The notes beneath the pieces are model-generated. The model saw nothing but the letters and a program-made list of their open reading frames with translations. It did no database searches and was not told the origin of the DNA. A stretch of DNA of 18,987 nucleotides from UBA5862 sp002408105 (lineage in GTDB: Bacteria > Pseudomonadota > Gammaproteobacteria > Pseudomonadales > UBA5862): assembly GCA_034189125.1 (NCBI GenBank), contig JAXHVB010000032.1, forward strand, positions 1 through 18,987, given 5' to 3'. Shown piece after piece: positions 7,808 to 15,073 of this stretch. A program made the translations under genes and the position numbers. Positions within the stretch are counted from its first letter, which is position 1; each line of letters opens with the position of its first letter.

Positions 7808-8866
7808 TCAGCCTTCCTGCCGGTCGCATGCACGGATCAATGCATGCACATGGGCAAGCTTGTCGATTGCGGGCTGCGACAACACGAACGGATAGAGGTC
7901 TGGCTGGCCCATGCTGCGGTTGAGGCTGTTGACCGCGAACGTGATGGGCCACCAGGCGTCGAGCAGCGTTTCGAAGTTGGCGGGCCGGTAGGGGTTGAAG
8001 GCCGCCTTTCCACTCAGTGTGCTGCGTTCGCCATGGCGGGGCCGCAGTTGTATCCCAAAACTGTAGGCGGTCTCCAGCGTATCGACGATATGCAGGTAGT
8101 GGGCCCAGCTTTCGGCGAAATCTTCCCAGGGGTGGCTGGTTGCGTAGGCGCTCACATATTGGGCTCGCCAATCGTTCGGGGGGCCTTCGTTGTAGTGCCG
8201 ATCGAGGGCCTCTCCGTAGTCGGCGCGCTCGTCGCCAAAGCGCTCGCGAAACGCGTTGAGACGCTCGGGCTTGGGTGCCACCAGCAGCTGCCAGTAGTAG
8301 TGGCCGATTTCATGGCGGAAGTGTCCCAGGACCGTCCGGTAAGGCTCGGCCATGTTGTTGCGCACCTTTTCTCGCTCCACGTCGTCCGCTTCGGCAAGGT
8401 GGATGGTGACCACGCCGTCCGCGTGGCCGGTCATCACTGAATCATCCTCGCGAAACCGCGGGTCCAGGCTGCCCATGAAGTCGAACGCCAATCCTTCGGC
8501 GGGGTTCTGCAGCTTGGTGCGCAGGGGCAGCCCCAGTTGCAGCAGCCCATACACCAGTCGGTGCTTGGCGGTTTCGAGTGTCTTCCACAGCTCAATCTGG
8601 CGGCTGTCGCCAAGGTTCGGAATGGTCCGGTTGGACGCGCAGGCCAGGCAAAGCCCGCCAGGGTCGGTCGGCGCGGCCAGCCAGTTGCAGACCCCATGCT
8701 GTGCGTTGGCGCACAGCCCTACGCCGCTTTGGCTCTGCCCGTTCTCGGTGAGGGCTACCATCGAAAAACTGATGGGATCGAATGCCTGTGGGGTACTGCA
8801 CCGTTCGCACCGGTGGTTTTCGAAGTACAGCGTTTGTTCGCAGCGTTCGCACTGAAATACCCGCAT
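7808..8866 (-). CDS. Zinc-ribbon, zinc-dependent metallopeptidase (putative zinc-binding peptidase family)
   Basis: A 352-residue protein with an N-terminal zinc ribbon (Cys7-x2-Cys10 and Cys20-x2-Cys23), a second cysteine set (Cys52, Cys60, Cys73, Cys76), and a catalytic domain. The active site HEIGH is at 185-189 (in GHFRHEIGHYYW). The downstream HPWEDFAESWAHYLHIVD (about 245-262) supplies the likely third zinc ligand and the family-typical 'EDFAE-WAHYLHI' motif. This arrangement matches the 'putative zinc-binding metallopeptidase' family (zinc_ribbon_10 plus Peptidase_Mx). No signal peptide is seen, so it is probably cytoplasmic; substrates are unknown. The ATG at 8866 has GAGGG about 8 nt upstream. 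Its stop lies one base from the opgH stop on the other strand, so the convergent genes share no spacer. It is read as a single gene with its own promoter. Confidence 0.88.
   Translation of the reverse strand: MRVFQCERCEQTLYFENHRCERCSTPQAFDPISFSMVALTENGQSQSGVGLCANAQHGVCNWLAAPTDPGGLCLACASNRTIPNLGDSRQIELWKTLETAKHRLVYGLLQLGLPLRTKLQNPAEGLAFDFMGSLDPRFREDDSVMTGHADGVVTIHLAEADDVEREKVRNNMAEPYRTVLGHFRHEIGHYYWQLLVAPKPERLNAFRERFGDERADYGEALDRHYNEGPPNDWRAQYVSAYATSHPWEDFAESWAHYLHIVDTLETAYSFGIQLRPRHGERSTLSGKAAFNPYRPANFETLLDAWWPITFAVNSLNRSMGQPDLYPFVLSQPAIDKLAHVHALIRACDRQEG
7826..7847. repeat. Perfect inverted repeat inside the 3' end of the metallopeptidase gene
   Basis: GCATGCA (7826-7832) and its reverse complement TGCATGC (7841-7847) are separated by 8 nt. 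It lies just past the opgH stop and within the last codons of the convergent peptidase gene. No T-tract follows on either strand. It may slow or terminate converging transcription, but this is weak evidence. Confidence 0.35.
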
Positions 8867-9182
8867 TGGATTGACCCTCAGTAGAATCCACAGCGGTTAG
8901 ACCGTGCTCGATGCGCTCGGTTCTCGCCAATGCCTGGTGGGCGAATTTGCTGGACTCTGGCGCCTGTGGCTCGGCTCATGTTTCGAGAGCGGGCGAGCAG
9001 GACAACGTCAAGGACTTGGGGCCCGAATGGAAACGACGAATGCTCTGGGAGCAGGGTGCAACGGATTGCCAAATCACGTCGGCGCCACCGGGACAGCAAT
9101 CGAACCGCGCTGCCCTAGGTGGCCAGGGTTCCAGCCAAGCACGGCCACAAAACAGCTGTGCTGAGTGATGGCAGTTCTGCCG
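8867..9182. other. 316-bp spacer; one doubtful small ORF
   Basis: This separates the metallopeptidase and LysE-type genes. An 85-codon plus-strand frame (ATG 8911 to TGA 9168) has a passable first half (ANAWWANLLDSGACGSA, then EWKRRMLWEQGATDC) but a low-complexity second half (GQQSNRAALGGQGSSQARPQ). There is no ribosome binding site before the ATG and no family I recognise. Overlapping frames on both strands are also open, so I do not call it a gene. No tRNA-like fold or terminator is evident. Confidence 0.4.
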
Positions 9183-9803
9183 TTAGACCGTTGCCAGAAG
9201 ATAGGTGCCGCCACCGACCGCCAACCCTCCTGTTGCTCGCCGCGCGCGCCCGGGGGACAACCTGAAGGCGCGGTTCCGGCGAAGGCGCAATGCACCCAGC
9301 AGGTACATCAGCTTGGCACTGCCCACGGCAACGACCGCCACCGATAGTACGCATAGCTGCTCTTCCATTGAGACCGAATGCACGGGCACCAGGGCTGGCA
9401 GCAGTGCTGCGTAAAACAGGACGGCCTTGATGTCTGAGAGGGTAAGCAGCAAGCCGGCGAGAAAGCTCGAGCCGGTGCGCGGTGCATGCAGTGTCGGGTT
9501 GTTTGCCTCGTCAGGCTGTTTCGTTCCAAACAGCAGAAGCAGGCCATAGCCGATCAGCCCAAGACCAGCGACGATGCGAATGCCTGCGAAGAGGGGGCCT
9601 GCCCATTGGATCAGCCAGTGAACACCTGCCAGGGCGAGGAGGATGAACACCAGGTCACCGCAGAGGATGCCGATGATCACCGCCAAGCCGGTCCCTACCC
9701 CGCCTTGCAGTGTGCGGCCAACAACCAAAGCGACGCTTGCGCTGGGAACTGCAGCAAGACCGAACAAGACGCCAGCAAAGGGTAAGAGCTCATGCGCGTG
9801 CAT
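9183..9803 (-). CDS. LysE/RhtB-family amino-acid exporter
   Basis: A 206-residue integral inner-membrane protein, the usual size for LysE/RhtB transporters that export amino acids or their derivatives. The N-terminal helix reads LLPFAGVLFGLAAVPSASV, where the family normally has 'PGP' at the start of helix 1; here it is VPSAS. Helices follow at about 36-62 (GGVGTGLAVIIGILCGDLVFILLALAGV), 66-90 (GPLFAGIRIVAGLGLIGYGLLLLFG), 110-132 (SSFLAGLLLTLSDIKAVLFYAALLPALV) and 145-165. A final helix (GGLAVGGGTYLLAT) ends the protein. The family GxxxxxxNPK(A/V) motif is replaced by LLTLSDIKAVLFY: the Asn-Pro is Ser-Asp while the Lys stays. The start at 9803 is chosen because it gives family length; the frame is open to 9881 with a basic, unlikely N-terminus. 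Substrate is unknown. Confidence 0.8.
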   Translation of the reverse strand: MHAHELLPFAGVLFGLAAVPSASVALVVGRTLQGGVGTGLAVIIGILCGDLVFILLALAGVHWLIQWAGPLFAGIRIVAGLGLIGYGLLLLFGTKQPDEANNPTLHAPRTGSSFLAGLLLTLSDIKAVLFYAALLPALVPVHSVSMEEQLCVLSVAVVAVGSAKLMYLLGALRLRRNRAFRLSPGRARRATGGLAVGGGTYLLATV

Positions 9804-9908
9804 CTTCGGTAAAGCCCTCGAAAACCTCCGGCGCCGGAAAAGCTGAAGCGGGGTCAATGGGTGCGGCGCCGCGTGTCTCACGTTGGGCGCCGCGTTGCTG
9901 GTGGTGCG

Positions 9909-10628
9909 TTATAGGAAACTGTAGACCAGCGCCACTGAGGTTTCGGTATTGGTTTTGTCGCTGCCGGCGGGGACTTCGGATTCGTGTTTCACCGTGTACG
10001 AAACCTTCATAGCCAGCCTCCCGTTCAGCTTGGCGCTGAGCGCGGAGATGGATTTGGTGACGGTGGACTCCTCGCCGACATCGGCAACTAAATCCTGGGA
10101 AAACTTGGCAGTCTCCGACAGCACCCAGCGGTATTTCGCGGCCAGTTTCACGATGGCTTCGTCTTCTGATCCGCCAGTTTCCAGCTCGCTGTGGCGAAAA
10201 CCAGGGCCGATCTCAAGGTTCAGCTTGTGGGCCGGGTTGCTGATCACGGTACGCCCATAACCGAGTGCAGCGGTTGCCTGGTAGTCGTAACCGCTGAATC
10301 GATCGTCTTCATATTGCGCGGTGGCGAACAAGAAGTTCAGATCCGTGACTTTGTAGTCGGTTTTCCAGGCCGCAAGGTACCGTTCCGCCGAGGTCACTTC
10401 ATCCTCGGATGTGTTCAACGCCTCCAGGCGCAGGTTGTTGCGCCACTTCACTTGCTCCTGCGTGAAGTCAAGGTTTGCATTGGCAGTGGTGGTTTCGGTG
10501 TTTCCGGTGGTGGCCACGTAACCGAGTTCAGCGTCGCCGGTCCAGACTCCCAGTTCCGTCTCCTCAGCAGCATGGGTGACTCCGGTGACCGCCAGGATGC
10601 CCAGGCAAATTGCATTCTTGTACCGCAC
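9909..10628 (-). CDS. DUF481 outer-membrane protein (YdiY-like)
   Basis: A 239-residue DUF481 protein, often annotated as a putative salt-induced outer-membrane protein. A short signal peptide (about 1-19, ending GVTHA before AEETELG) is followed by alternating beta-strands: WTGDAELGYVATTGNTETTTANANLD in parts, then WRNNLRLEALN, NFLFATAQYEDDRFSGYDYQ, LGYGRTV and a C-terminal SVALVYSFL ending in an aromatic-leucine beta-signal. Such proteins form a beta-barrel in the outer membrane; cargo and role are unproven. The GTG at 10628 is preferred: AGGAG sits 9 nt before it, inside the longer frame that starts with ATG at 10646 and itself lacks a ribosome binding site. It follows mscS by 36 bp on the same strand, so the two are probably co-transcribed. 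Confidence 0.86.
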   Translation of the reverse strand: MRYKNAICLGILAVTGVTHAAEETELGVWTGDAELGYVATTGNTETTTANANLDFTQEQVKWRNNLRLEALNTSEDEVTSAERYLAAWKTDYKVTDLNFLFATAQYEDDRFSGYDYQATAALGYGRTVISNPAHKLNLEIGPGFRHSELETGGSEDEAIVKLAAKYRWVLSETAKFSQDLVADVGEESTVTKSISALSAKLNGRLAMKVSYTVKHESEVPAGSDKTNTETSVALVYSFL

Positions 10629-10664
10629 TAATTGTGTCTCCTGCATGGCTGTTCGTGGGTGGCT

Positions 10665-11501
10665 TCAGGACGCTTCTTTGGCGATGTGTACGTCCATTTG
10701 TGGGTAGGGAATGCCGATTCCCGCCTCATCCAATTTGAGTTTGATGTTCTCGGTCAGGTCACACAGGGTGGGCCACCAGTCAGCGGAGTTCACCCAGGCG
10801 CGAATGGTAAAGTTGACCGAGGAGTCTGCAAGTTCAGTCACGGCCACGAACACTGCAGGGTCTTCCAGTACCCGCTCATCGGACTCGACAACTTCTCGCA
10901 GCAGCTTTTTCGCATCAGGAATGTAAGCGTCGTAGCTCACACCGATCACCAAGTCGACCCGTCGCGTTTCCTTCGCCGAGAAATTGGTGATGTTTCCGCC
11001 CATGATCGATGAATTCGGCACGATGATGGCTTTGTTATCGGCCGAACGCATCTTCGTGTGAAAGACGTGGATTTGCTCCACGATCCCCATCGCTCCGCCA
11101 GCGTCAATGAAATCCCCCGACTTGAACGGGCGGAACAGAATGATCAGAACGCCGGCGGCGAAGTTCGATAGCGACCCCTGCAGGGCCAGGCCCACCGCGA
11201 GGCCAGCGGCCCCCAAAATGGCAATAAACGATGCCGTTTGAATCCCAAGCTCGCCGAGCGCTGCGATGATCACAAACGCCAGCAGCGCGTACTGAACCAG
11301 GGCCGAGGTGAACCCGACCAGGGTCGGATCGACTTCGCGCGATTCCATCGCTCTGCGCACGCCGCTGGTGACCAACTTTGTCACCCAGCGTCCGATCACA
11401 AAAATCAGAATGGCGGCGATGATCTTTAGGCCGTAGAGGGCGATGAAGGCCTGGGCGTTTTCTGCCAGTGCCTGGATGTCGAACGATTCCAATGCGTCCA
11501 T
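10665..11501 (-). CDS. mscS: MscS-type small-conductance mechanosensitive channel
   Basis: A 278-residue channel, close to the 286 residues of E. coli MscS and of the same architecture. Three membrane helices are at about 20-42, 66-86 and 88-127, with TM3 as the pore-lining Gly/Ala-rich helix (AILGAAGLAVGLALQGSLSN then FAAGVLIILFRPFKSGDFI). The beta domain follows with TKMRSADNKAIIVPNSSIMGGNITNFSA in segments. The alpha/beta C-terminal domain ends in GIGIPYPQMDVHIA, a strong MscS/YggB signature. It opens under membrane tension to release solutes on hypo-osmotic shock. The start at 11501 has AAGGAC about 7 nt upstream; a longer frame to 11654 adds an improbable Pro/Arg-rich N-terminus. It is divergent from the siderophore receptor and likely co-transcribed with the DUF481 gene. 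Confidence 0.93.
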   Translation of the reverse strand: MDALESFDIQALAENAQAFIALYGLKIIAAILIFVIGRWVTKLVTSGVRRAMESREVDPTLVGFTSALVQYALLAFVIIAALGELGIQTASFIAILGAAGLAVGLALQGSLSNFAAGVLIILFRPFKSGDFIDAGGAMGIVEQIHVFHTKMRSADNKAIIVPNSSIMGGNITNFSAKETRRVDLVIGVSYDAYIPDAKKLLREVVESDERVLEDPAVFVAVTELADSSVNFTIRAWVNSADWWPTLCDLTENIKLKLDEAGIGIPYPQMDVHIAKEAS

Positions 11502-11886
11502 GGGTTTTGTCCTTGTGGGTGGGCAGCCAGTCCGGCCAGGGCGTGCGGGTCCACACCAGGGATTGCCTGTAGGTGGGGCGCAAAAGCGCGCAGTTAAGCG
11601 AACAACTTGAGGATGGTCAAGTTGCCCAGTCGCGCCCTCGCATGCGGATGTCATCTGCAGGGCGATACAGAGCTTCCCTTGGGCAAGCAGAAGGCTCTTT
11701 TGGGGCTCATACGGCGCAGATTGCAGGGAAGGCCCTCGGACCCTCGCTTTGCCTCACGGCACTGACGCTCACGCTGACGCTGGATCCAAACGCCGCAAGA
11801 GTCGAGTGAACCCGCGCTCTGCCGTGTGCCGGCTTGAACCACGCAATGGTCTAGCTTGGTACGCCGCCCAGGGCATATCCCTCGTC
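11502..11886. other. Divergent regulatory spacer, mscS side
   Basis: This stretch between mscS and the receptor promoter holds no supported gene. It contains the inverted repeat at 11603-11624 and a short run of near-repeats (CTGACGCTCACGCTGACGCTG-like, about 11761-11781). GCATATCC at about 11873 recurs at about 11933, 60 bp on. The mscS promoter must lie here, but no convincing -35/-10 pair stands out. Confidence 0.45.
11603..11624. repeat. 8-bp perfect inverted repeat upstream of mscS
   Basis: CAACTTGA (11603-11610) and TCAAGTTG (11617-11624) flank a 6-nt loop, GGATGG. It lies about 102-123 nt upstream of the mscS start. It could form a hairpin in the mscS leader RNA or act as a protein-binding dyad. 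There is no T-tract, so a factor-independent terminator is unlikely. Confidence 0.5.
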
Positions 11887-11915
11887 TTGACCCGGTTGCA
11901 TTAATAAACAATAAT
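11887..11915 (+). promoter_or_regulatory. Sigma70-like promoter for the IutA-family receptor
   Basis: TTGACC (-35, 11887-11892) and AATAAT (-10, 11910-11915) are separated by exactly 17 nt. Each matches the sigma70 consensus at 5 of 6 positions. This is the only AT-rich patch in the surrounding GC-rich DNA. A start point near 11922 would give an untranslated leader of about 120 nt before the ATG at 12045. It is the clearest promoter in the window. Confidence 0.65.
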
Positions 11916-11933
11916 GCGAACGGTTCGTATACG
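11898..11933. promoter_or_regulatory. Nested palindromes over the receptor promoter (candidate operator)
   Basis: Three dyads overlap the -10 and the predicted start point. These are GCATTA/TAATGC with an 8-nt centre (11898-11917), CGAAC-G-GTTCG (11917-11927) and the perfect 8-bp CGTATACG (11926-11933). Receptors of this kind are usually repressed by iron-bound Fur. The AT-rich dyad is in the right place, but it matches the Fur consensus poorly, so I call it only a candidate operator. The two GC-containing palindromes suggest a different or second regulator. Confidence 0.4.
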
Positions 11934-12044
11934 CATATCCGTGTCCCGCAGCAGACTTGGCTTTTCTGTCATCTGATCCGGTGCTTTTGAGGCGCAACGG
12001 CGGTGACGTGGACCGATCTGTTTGGTTCGAGGAGTCAGGTATTG

Positions 12045-14321
12045 ATGAGGTGTCGTTCTGCCCGAAGGGCACAAGTCCACGGGCCCGTCCGCTTGTGCTT
12101 CAGCTTAAGCGTTTTGCTGGTGGCTGTGCGCCTGTCAATCGCGGACGTAACGCAGGCCGCCGGCACCGAGGTGGTGGTCGTGCAAGCCAGCCGAACCGGA
12201 CACACCGTCATGGATCTTTCCCAGTCGGTCCAGGTGATTGACCGCGACCAATTGGAGCAGCAGCTGGTGGGGGGAGCCAGCCTGTCGGAGACCCTCGGGA
12301 AAGTCGTGCCAGGTCTTGGTCCAAGCTCTCAGACACTGACCAATTTCACCCAAACATTGCGGGGGCGCCCACCCCTGTACCTGATCGATGGGGTTTCGCT
12401 GAACTCCGTGCGCGGTATTAGCAGGCAATTGAATGCCCTGCATGTTGACCAGATCGAGCGCATTGAAGTGATCTCCGGGGCCACTGCCGTCTACGGCGCG
12501 GGGGCGAGTGGTGGGATCATTAACATCGTTACAAAATCCGCCGAAGGGGAGGGGTTGCGCCTCTCCACCGAGGTGGGCGTCGCTGCCTTCACCGCGGACC
12601 CAAAAGACGGTGACCAGTACGCGGTTTCGCAGTCCATCGGGTGGCGCAGTGGGGCATTCGGGGTGCGGGCCAGCGGCAGTTTCGAGCAGAGGAACAGCCA
12701 CTTCGATGGCCATGGAAACCGCATCTCCCCTGACGCGGCCCAGATTTCACGACACGACACGAGCACCCGAGACCTGCACCTGAGGCTGGACTGGGACATC
12801 GCATCGGACCGGTCCTTGGCACTGAGTTTCCAGGATTTCAGGGATGACCAAGACAGTGAGTACGCCGCGTATTTCGGCGGACCAGGCCTGCCCGCGCTCT
12901 TCGGTGCAGAGGTCGCGGCACGTGCGATCAAGGGACTGCAGCTGAACGATCAACCCTATACCCGACGCAGTTTGGTGCACCTGGACTACAAACAGCCCGT
13001 ACCCGGGGGGCACGAGTTGACCGCTCAACTGTTCTGGCGAACGGAGGATTTCAGGTTCTTTCCATTTCCCAGTTTGTTGCCCGCGATCCCGGCGCTCAGC
13101 ATTCCTGCAACGCCCTTTGTGAATCAGTCGACCAACGAGGTGCAGGTGTATGGCCTGCGGACCACCATCAGCACAGCACTGGATGATTGGCTTGGCCCCG
13201 AAGCCCGGCTGGTCTGGGGCTTCGATTGGGAGCGGGATGAAAACGAAGCCTATGCGACCCAGTACGAGCTGTCCGACTACAGTGCCAGCGGTGGGCTGGT
13301 TCACACCCCGTTGAACACGCGTTTCGACTATTCGCCCGACGTGGACACCACCAGTGGTGCGCTGTTCGTCCAACTCGACTGGCCGATCAACGATACCCTG
13401 TCGTTGCAGGCCGGGCTTCGCTATCAGGACACCGAGGCTGAAATCTCGGATTACGTACCCATCACCGAATCGGTTTTTGGGCTGCTGGGGGTACAGCCGT
13501 CTCCAGCGGTGCTGTCAGGTGGCACCATTGACTATGACGCGTTGGTGTTCAACCTCGGTGCGGTGGTCCGTTTGGACAACCAGCAATCGCTGTTCGCAGG
13601 GTTCAACCAGGGCTTCGAGCTTCCCGATGTCGCGCGCCTGCTCCGTGGCGCGCAGCCGCCAGGCTCAGTGCCCGTATCCACCGGTGTTGCCCAGCCTGCG
13701 AGTGTGGATGACTCGTCACTTGACGCGATCAGAACGGATGCCACCGAGTTTGGCTGGCGAGCCCGTTCGAGCCGCTACGAAGCCCAAGTGGCCTTGTTTT
13801 ACAACCGATCCGACAAAACAGCGCGCTTTGATGGGCAGCTGGCCACGATGCTGGACCAGGACCAGCGGGTCTATGGGGTTGAAGGCAACCTGACCTATTT
13901 CACCGAGGGCGCGTTCTACTGGGGCGCGGCCTGCAGTTGGCAGCGCGGTGAAACCAGGACACCTGGGGAAGGCTGGCAGGCGGTATCAGCGTGGGAGGTC
14001 TCGCCACCCAAAGCATTGCTCTACTTGGGGTGGCAAGGTCCGGTCTACAGTGCCCTGCTGCAGGTCAACCGGGTGGGTGACTACGATGACGCCTTCGATG
14101 ATGGCAGCCCCAATGCGGTTGCGATCGATGGCTACACCACCTTGGATGCCACAGCGCGGCTGCGCCTCAGGCTCGGTGAGTTTGGCGTGGGTGTGTACAA
14201 CCTGTTGGATGCGCAGTACGTCACGGCTTACGCGCAGCAGGCGGGTGAAATCTACGGCAGCTTCACCGAAGTGCCCGCTCTTGGCCGGCGATTCGGCGCG
14301 ACCTACCGGATCGAATATTGA
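12045..14321 (+). CDS. IutA-family TonB-dependent ferric-siderophore receptor
   Basis: A 758-residue outer-membrane receptor. The signal peptide is about residues 1-38 (basic start, core LCFSLSVLLVAVRLSIA), then a TonB-box-like TEVVVVQASR. The plug domain (about 45-160) contains LEQQLVGGASLSETLGKVVPG, SSQTLTNFTQTLRGRPPLYL, IDGVSLNS and RIEVISGATAVYGAGASGG. From memory of the family these closely follow the aerobactin receptor IutA (LEQQIQGG, SSQSRTNYG, MRGRPLVVLIDGVRLNS). Barrel segments such as FRFFPFPS and SASGGLVHT also have IutA counterparts (LRFYPFPT, SASGGLNN). The chain ends in an aromatic residue (TYRIEY), as expected for a barrel. The likely cargo is therefore an iron complex of a citrate-hydroxamate siderophore such as aerobactin or schizokinen, but the exact ligand is inference. 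GAGGAG lies 10 nt before the ATG; the frame is open to 12003. No siderophore-synthesis or tonB gene is nearby. Confidence 0.92.
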   Translation: MRCRSARRAQVHGPVRLCFSLSVLLVAVRLSIADVTQAAGTEVVVVQASRTGHTVMDLSQSVQVIDRDQLEQQLVGGASLSETLGKVVPGLGPSSQTLTNFTQTLRGRPPLYLIDGVSLNSVRGISRQLNALHVDQIERIEVISGATAVYGAGASGGIINIVTKSAEGEGLRLSTEVGVAAFTADPKDGDQYAVSQSIGWRSGAFGVRASGSFEQRNSHFDGHGNRISPDAAQISRHDTSTRDLHLRLDWDIASDRSLALSFQDFRDDQDSEYAAYFGGPGLPALFGAEVAARAIKGLQLNDQPYTRRSLVHLDYKQPVPGGHELTAQLFWRTEDFRFFPFPSLLPAIPALSIPATPFVNQSTNEVQVYGLRTTISTALDDWLGPEARLVWGFDWERDENEAYATQYELSDYSASGGLVHTPLNTRFDYSPDVDTTSGALFVQLDWPINDTLSLQAGLRYQDTEAEISDYVPITESVFGLLGVQPSPAVLSGGTIDYDALVFNLGAVVRLDNQQSLFAGFNQGFELPDVARLLRGAQPPGSVPVSTGVAQPASVDDSSLDAIRTDATEFGWRARSSRYEAQVALFYNRSDKTARFDGQLATMLDQDQRVYGVEGNLTYFTEGAFYWGAACSWQRGETRTPGEGWQAVSAWEVSPPKALLYLGWQGPVYSALLQVNRVGDYDDAFDDGSPNAVAIDGYTTLDATARLRLRLGEFGVGVYNLLDAQYVTAYAQQAGEIYGSFTEVPALGRRFGATYRIEY

Positions 14322-14428
14322 TGCCGGTTGCTTGTGCCTGACCGGTGGACCCGGCCGTCGGGGAACTGGATGGGGGTTGATCTCGGGGCAGCGGGAGTGG
14401 GTCACCCTCGGAGCCAAAGTCGTCCACT

Positions 14429-15073
14429 TCAATCCGCTGCTTGGGGGTGGCGCCGTGCAGGTTCTGCCGGTGGGGTGAGAGCCGCGGATTCAGCCCACTG
14501 GACCCAGAATAGACCGCGGAACTCCCCCAGGCGAAAACCGGTCGCTTCGTCATTGGGATAGCGCTCCCGCAGCGCCGTGGTGGTTGCCGAATCGAGCGAG
14601 GCGCCATGGCAGGTCAGGCACAGCGGTTGAACAACGATGGGCTCGACGTACCCCACCCCGCCATCGGGCAAGCGAACCACCCTTGACTCGCGCGATTCTG
14701 GATCGGTGAGCTGGTCTTCGAGCAGCGGTTGGATCCAATCCCGTGGCCGGTTGTCCGGATTGCGCAGCCGGTGGCTTGTGCGGCCCACTTCAACCTGCTC
14801 CCCGCTGAACTGCGCGCCAAGGGTGGGGGCCTGCACCTGACAGACACGGATGGCGTGTTCGCTGCCTTGTTCCAGGCCCTGGCGCAGCGTTGCCGCCAGT
14901 TCGGCTTTGAACGGCGCCAGCACCGCCCTGCTGCGTTCAGCCCAGTCCCCTTCGTTGAAAGGCGCAGCGCGCGCCGCCATCGGTCCCGTCCAACCCACCA
15001 CGAAGGCGAGCGCTGGTGTAAGCCAAGGCGTCGGCTCCCAGCGCCGCTGCCTCCCATGCATGGTGGCCAACAT
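14429..15073 (-). CDS. DUF3365 protein with c-type heme motif
   Basis: A 214-residue exported protein. The N-terminus has a signal peptide (about 17-36, PWLTPALAFVVGWTGPMAARA before APFNE in parts). The middle matches DUF3365 (Tll0287-like): AIRVCQVQAP (75-84), VGRTSHRLRNPDNRPRDW (96-113). It is followed by CLTCHG with a CxxCH heme c-binding motif at 152-156. In this family one heme is bound and His/Cys ligation has been proposed for redox or sensing roles; Cys78 is a second conserved cysteine. It is probably periplasmic. The ATG overlaps the stop of the upstream SRPBCC gene (TGATG) with GGAGGG just before it, so expression is coupled to that gene. The last 15 residues are Pro/Ala-rich and probably disordered. 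Confidence 0.82.
   Translation of the reverse strand: MLATMHGRQRRWEPTPWLTPALAFVVGWTGPMAARAAPFNEGDWAERSRAVLAPFKAELAATLRQGLEQGSEHAIRVCQVQAPTLGAQFSGEQVEVGRTSHRLRNPDNRPRDWIQPLLEDQLTDPESRESRVVRLPDGGVGYVEPIVVQPLCLTCHGASLDSATTTALRERYPNDEATGFRLGEFRGLFWVQWAESAALTPPAEPARRHPQAAD

Noticed and set aside
8911..9168. 85-codon frame in the spacer between the metallopeptidase and LysE-type genes
   Set aside because: No ribosome binding site, low-complexity second half and several competing frames; mentioned in the spacer entry but not called as a gene.
11898..11917. Fur box over the receptor promoter
   Set aside because: The dyad is AT-rich and well placed, but its half-sites do not follow the Fur GATAAT repeats; kept only as an unnamed operator candidate.
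14322..14428. Possible bidirectional terminator after the siderophore receptor gene
   Set aside because: CCGGT/ACCGG can form a 5-bp stem, but the loop is long and there is no T-run on either strand.
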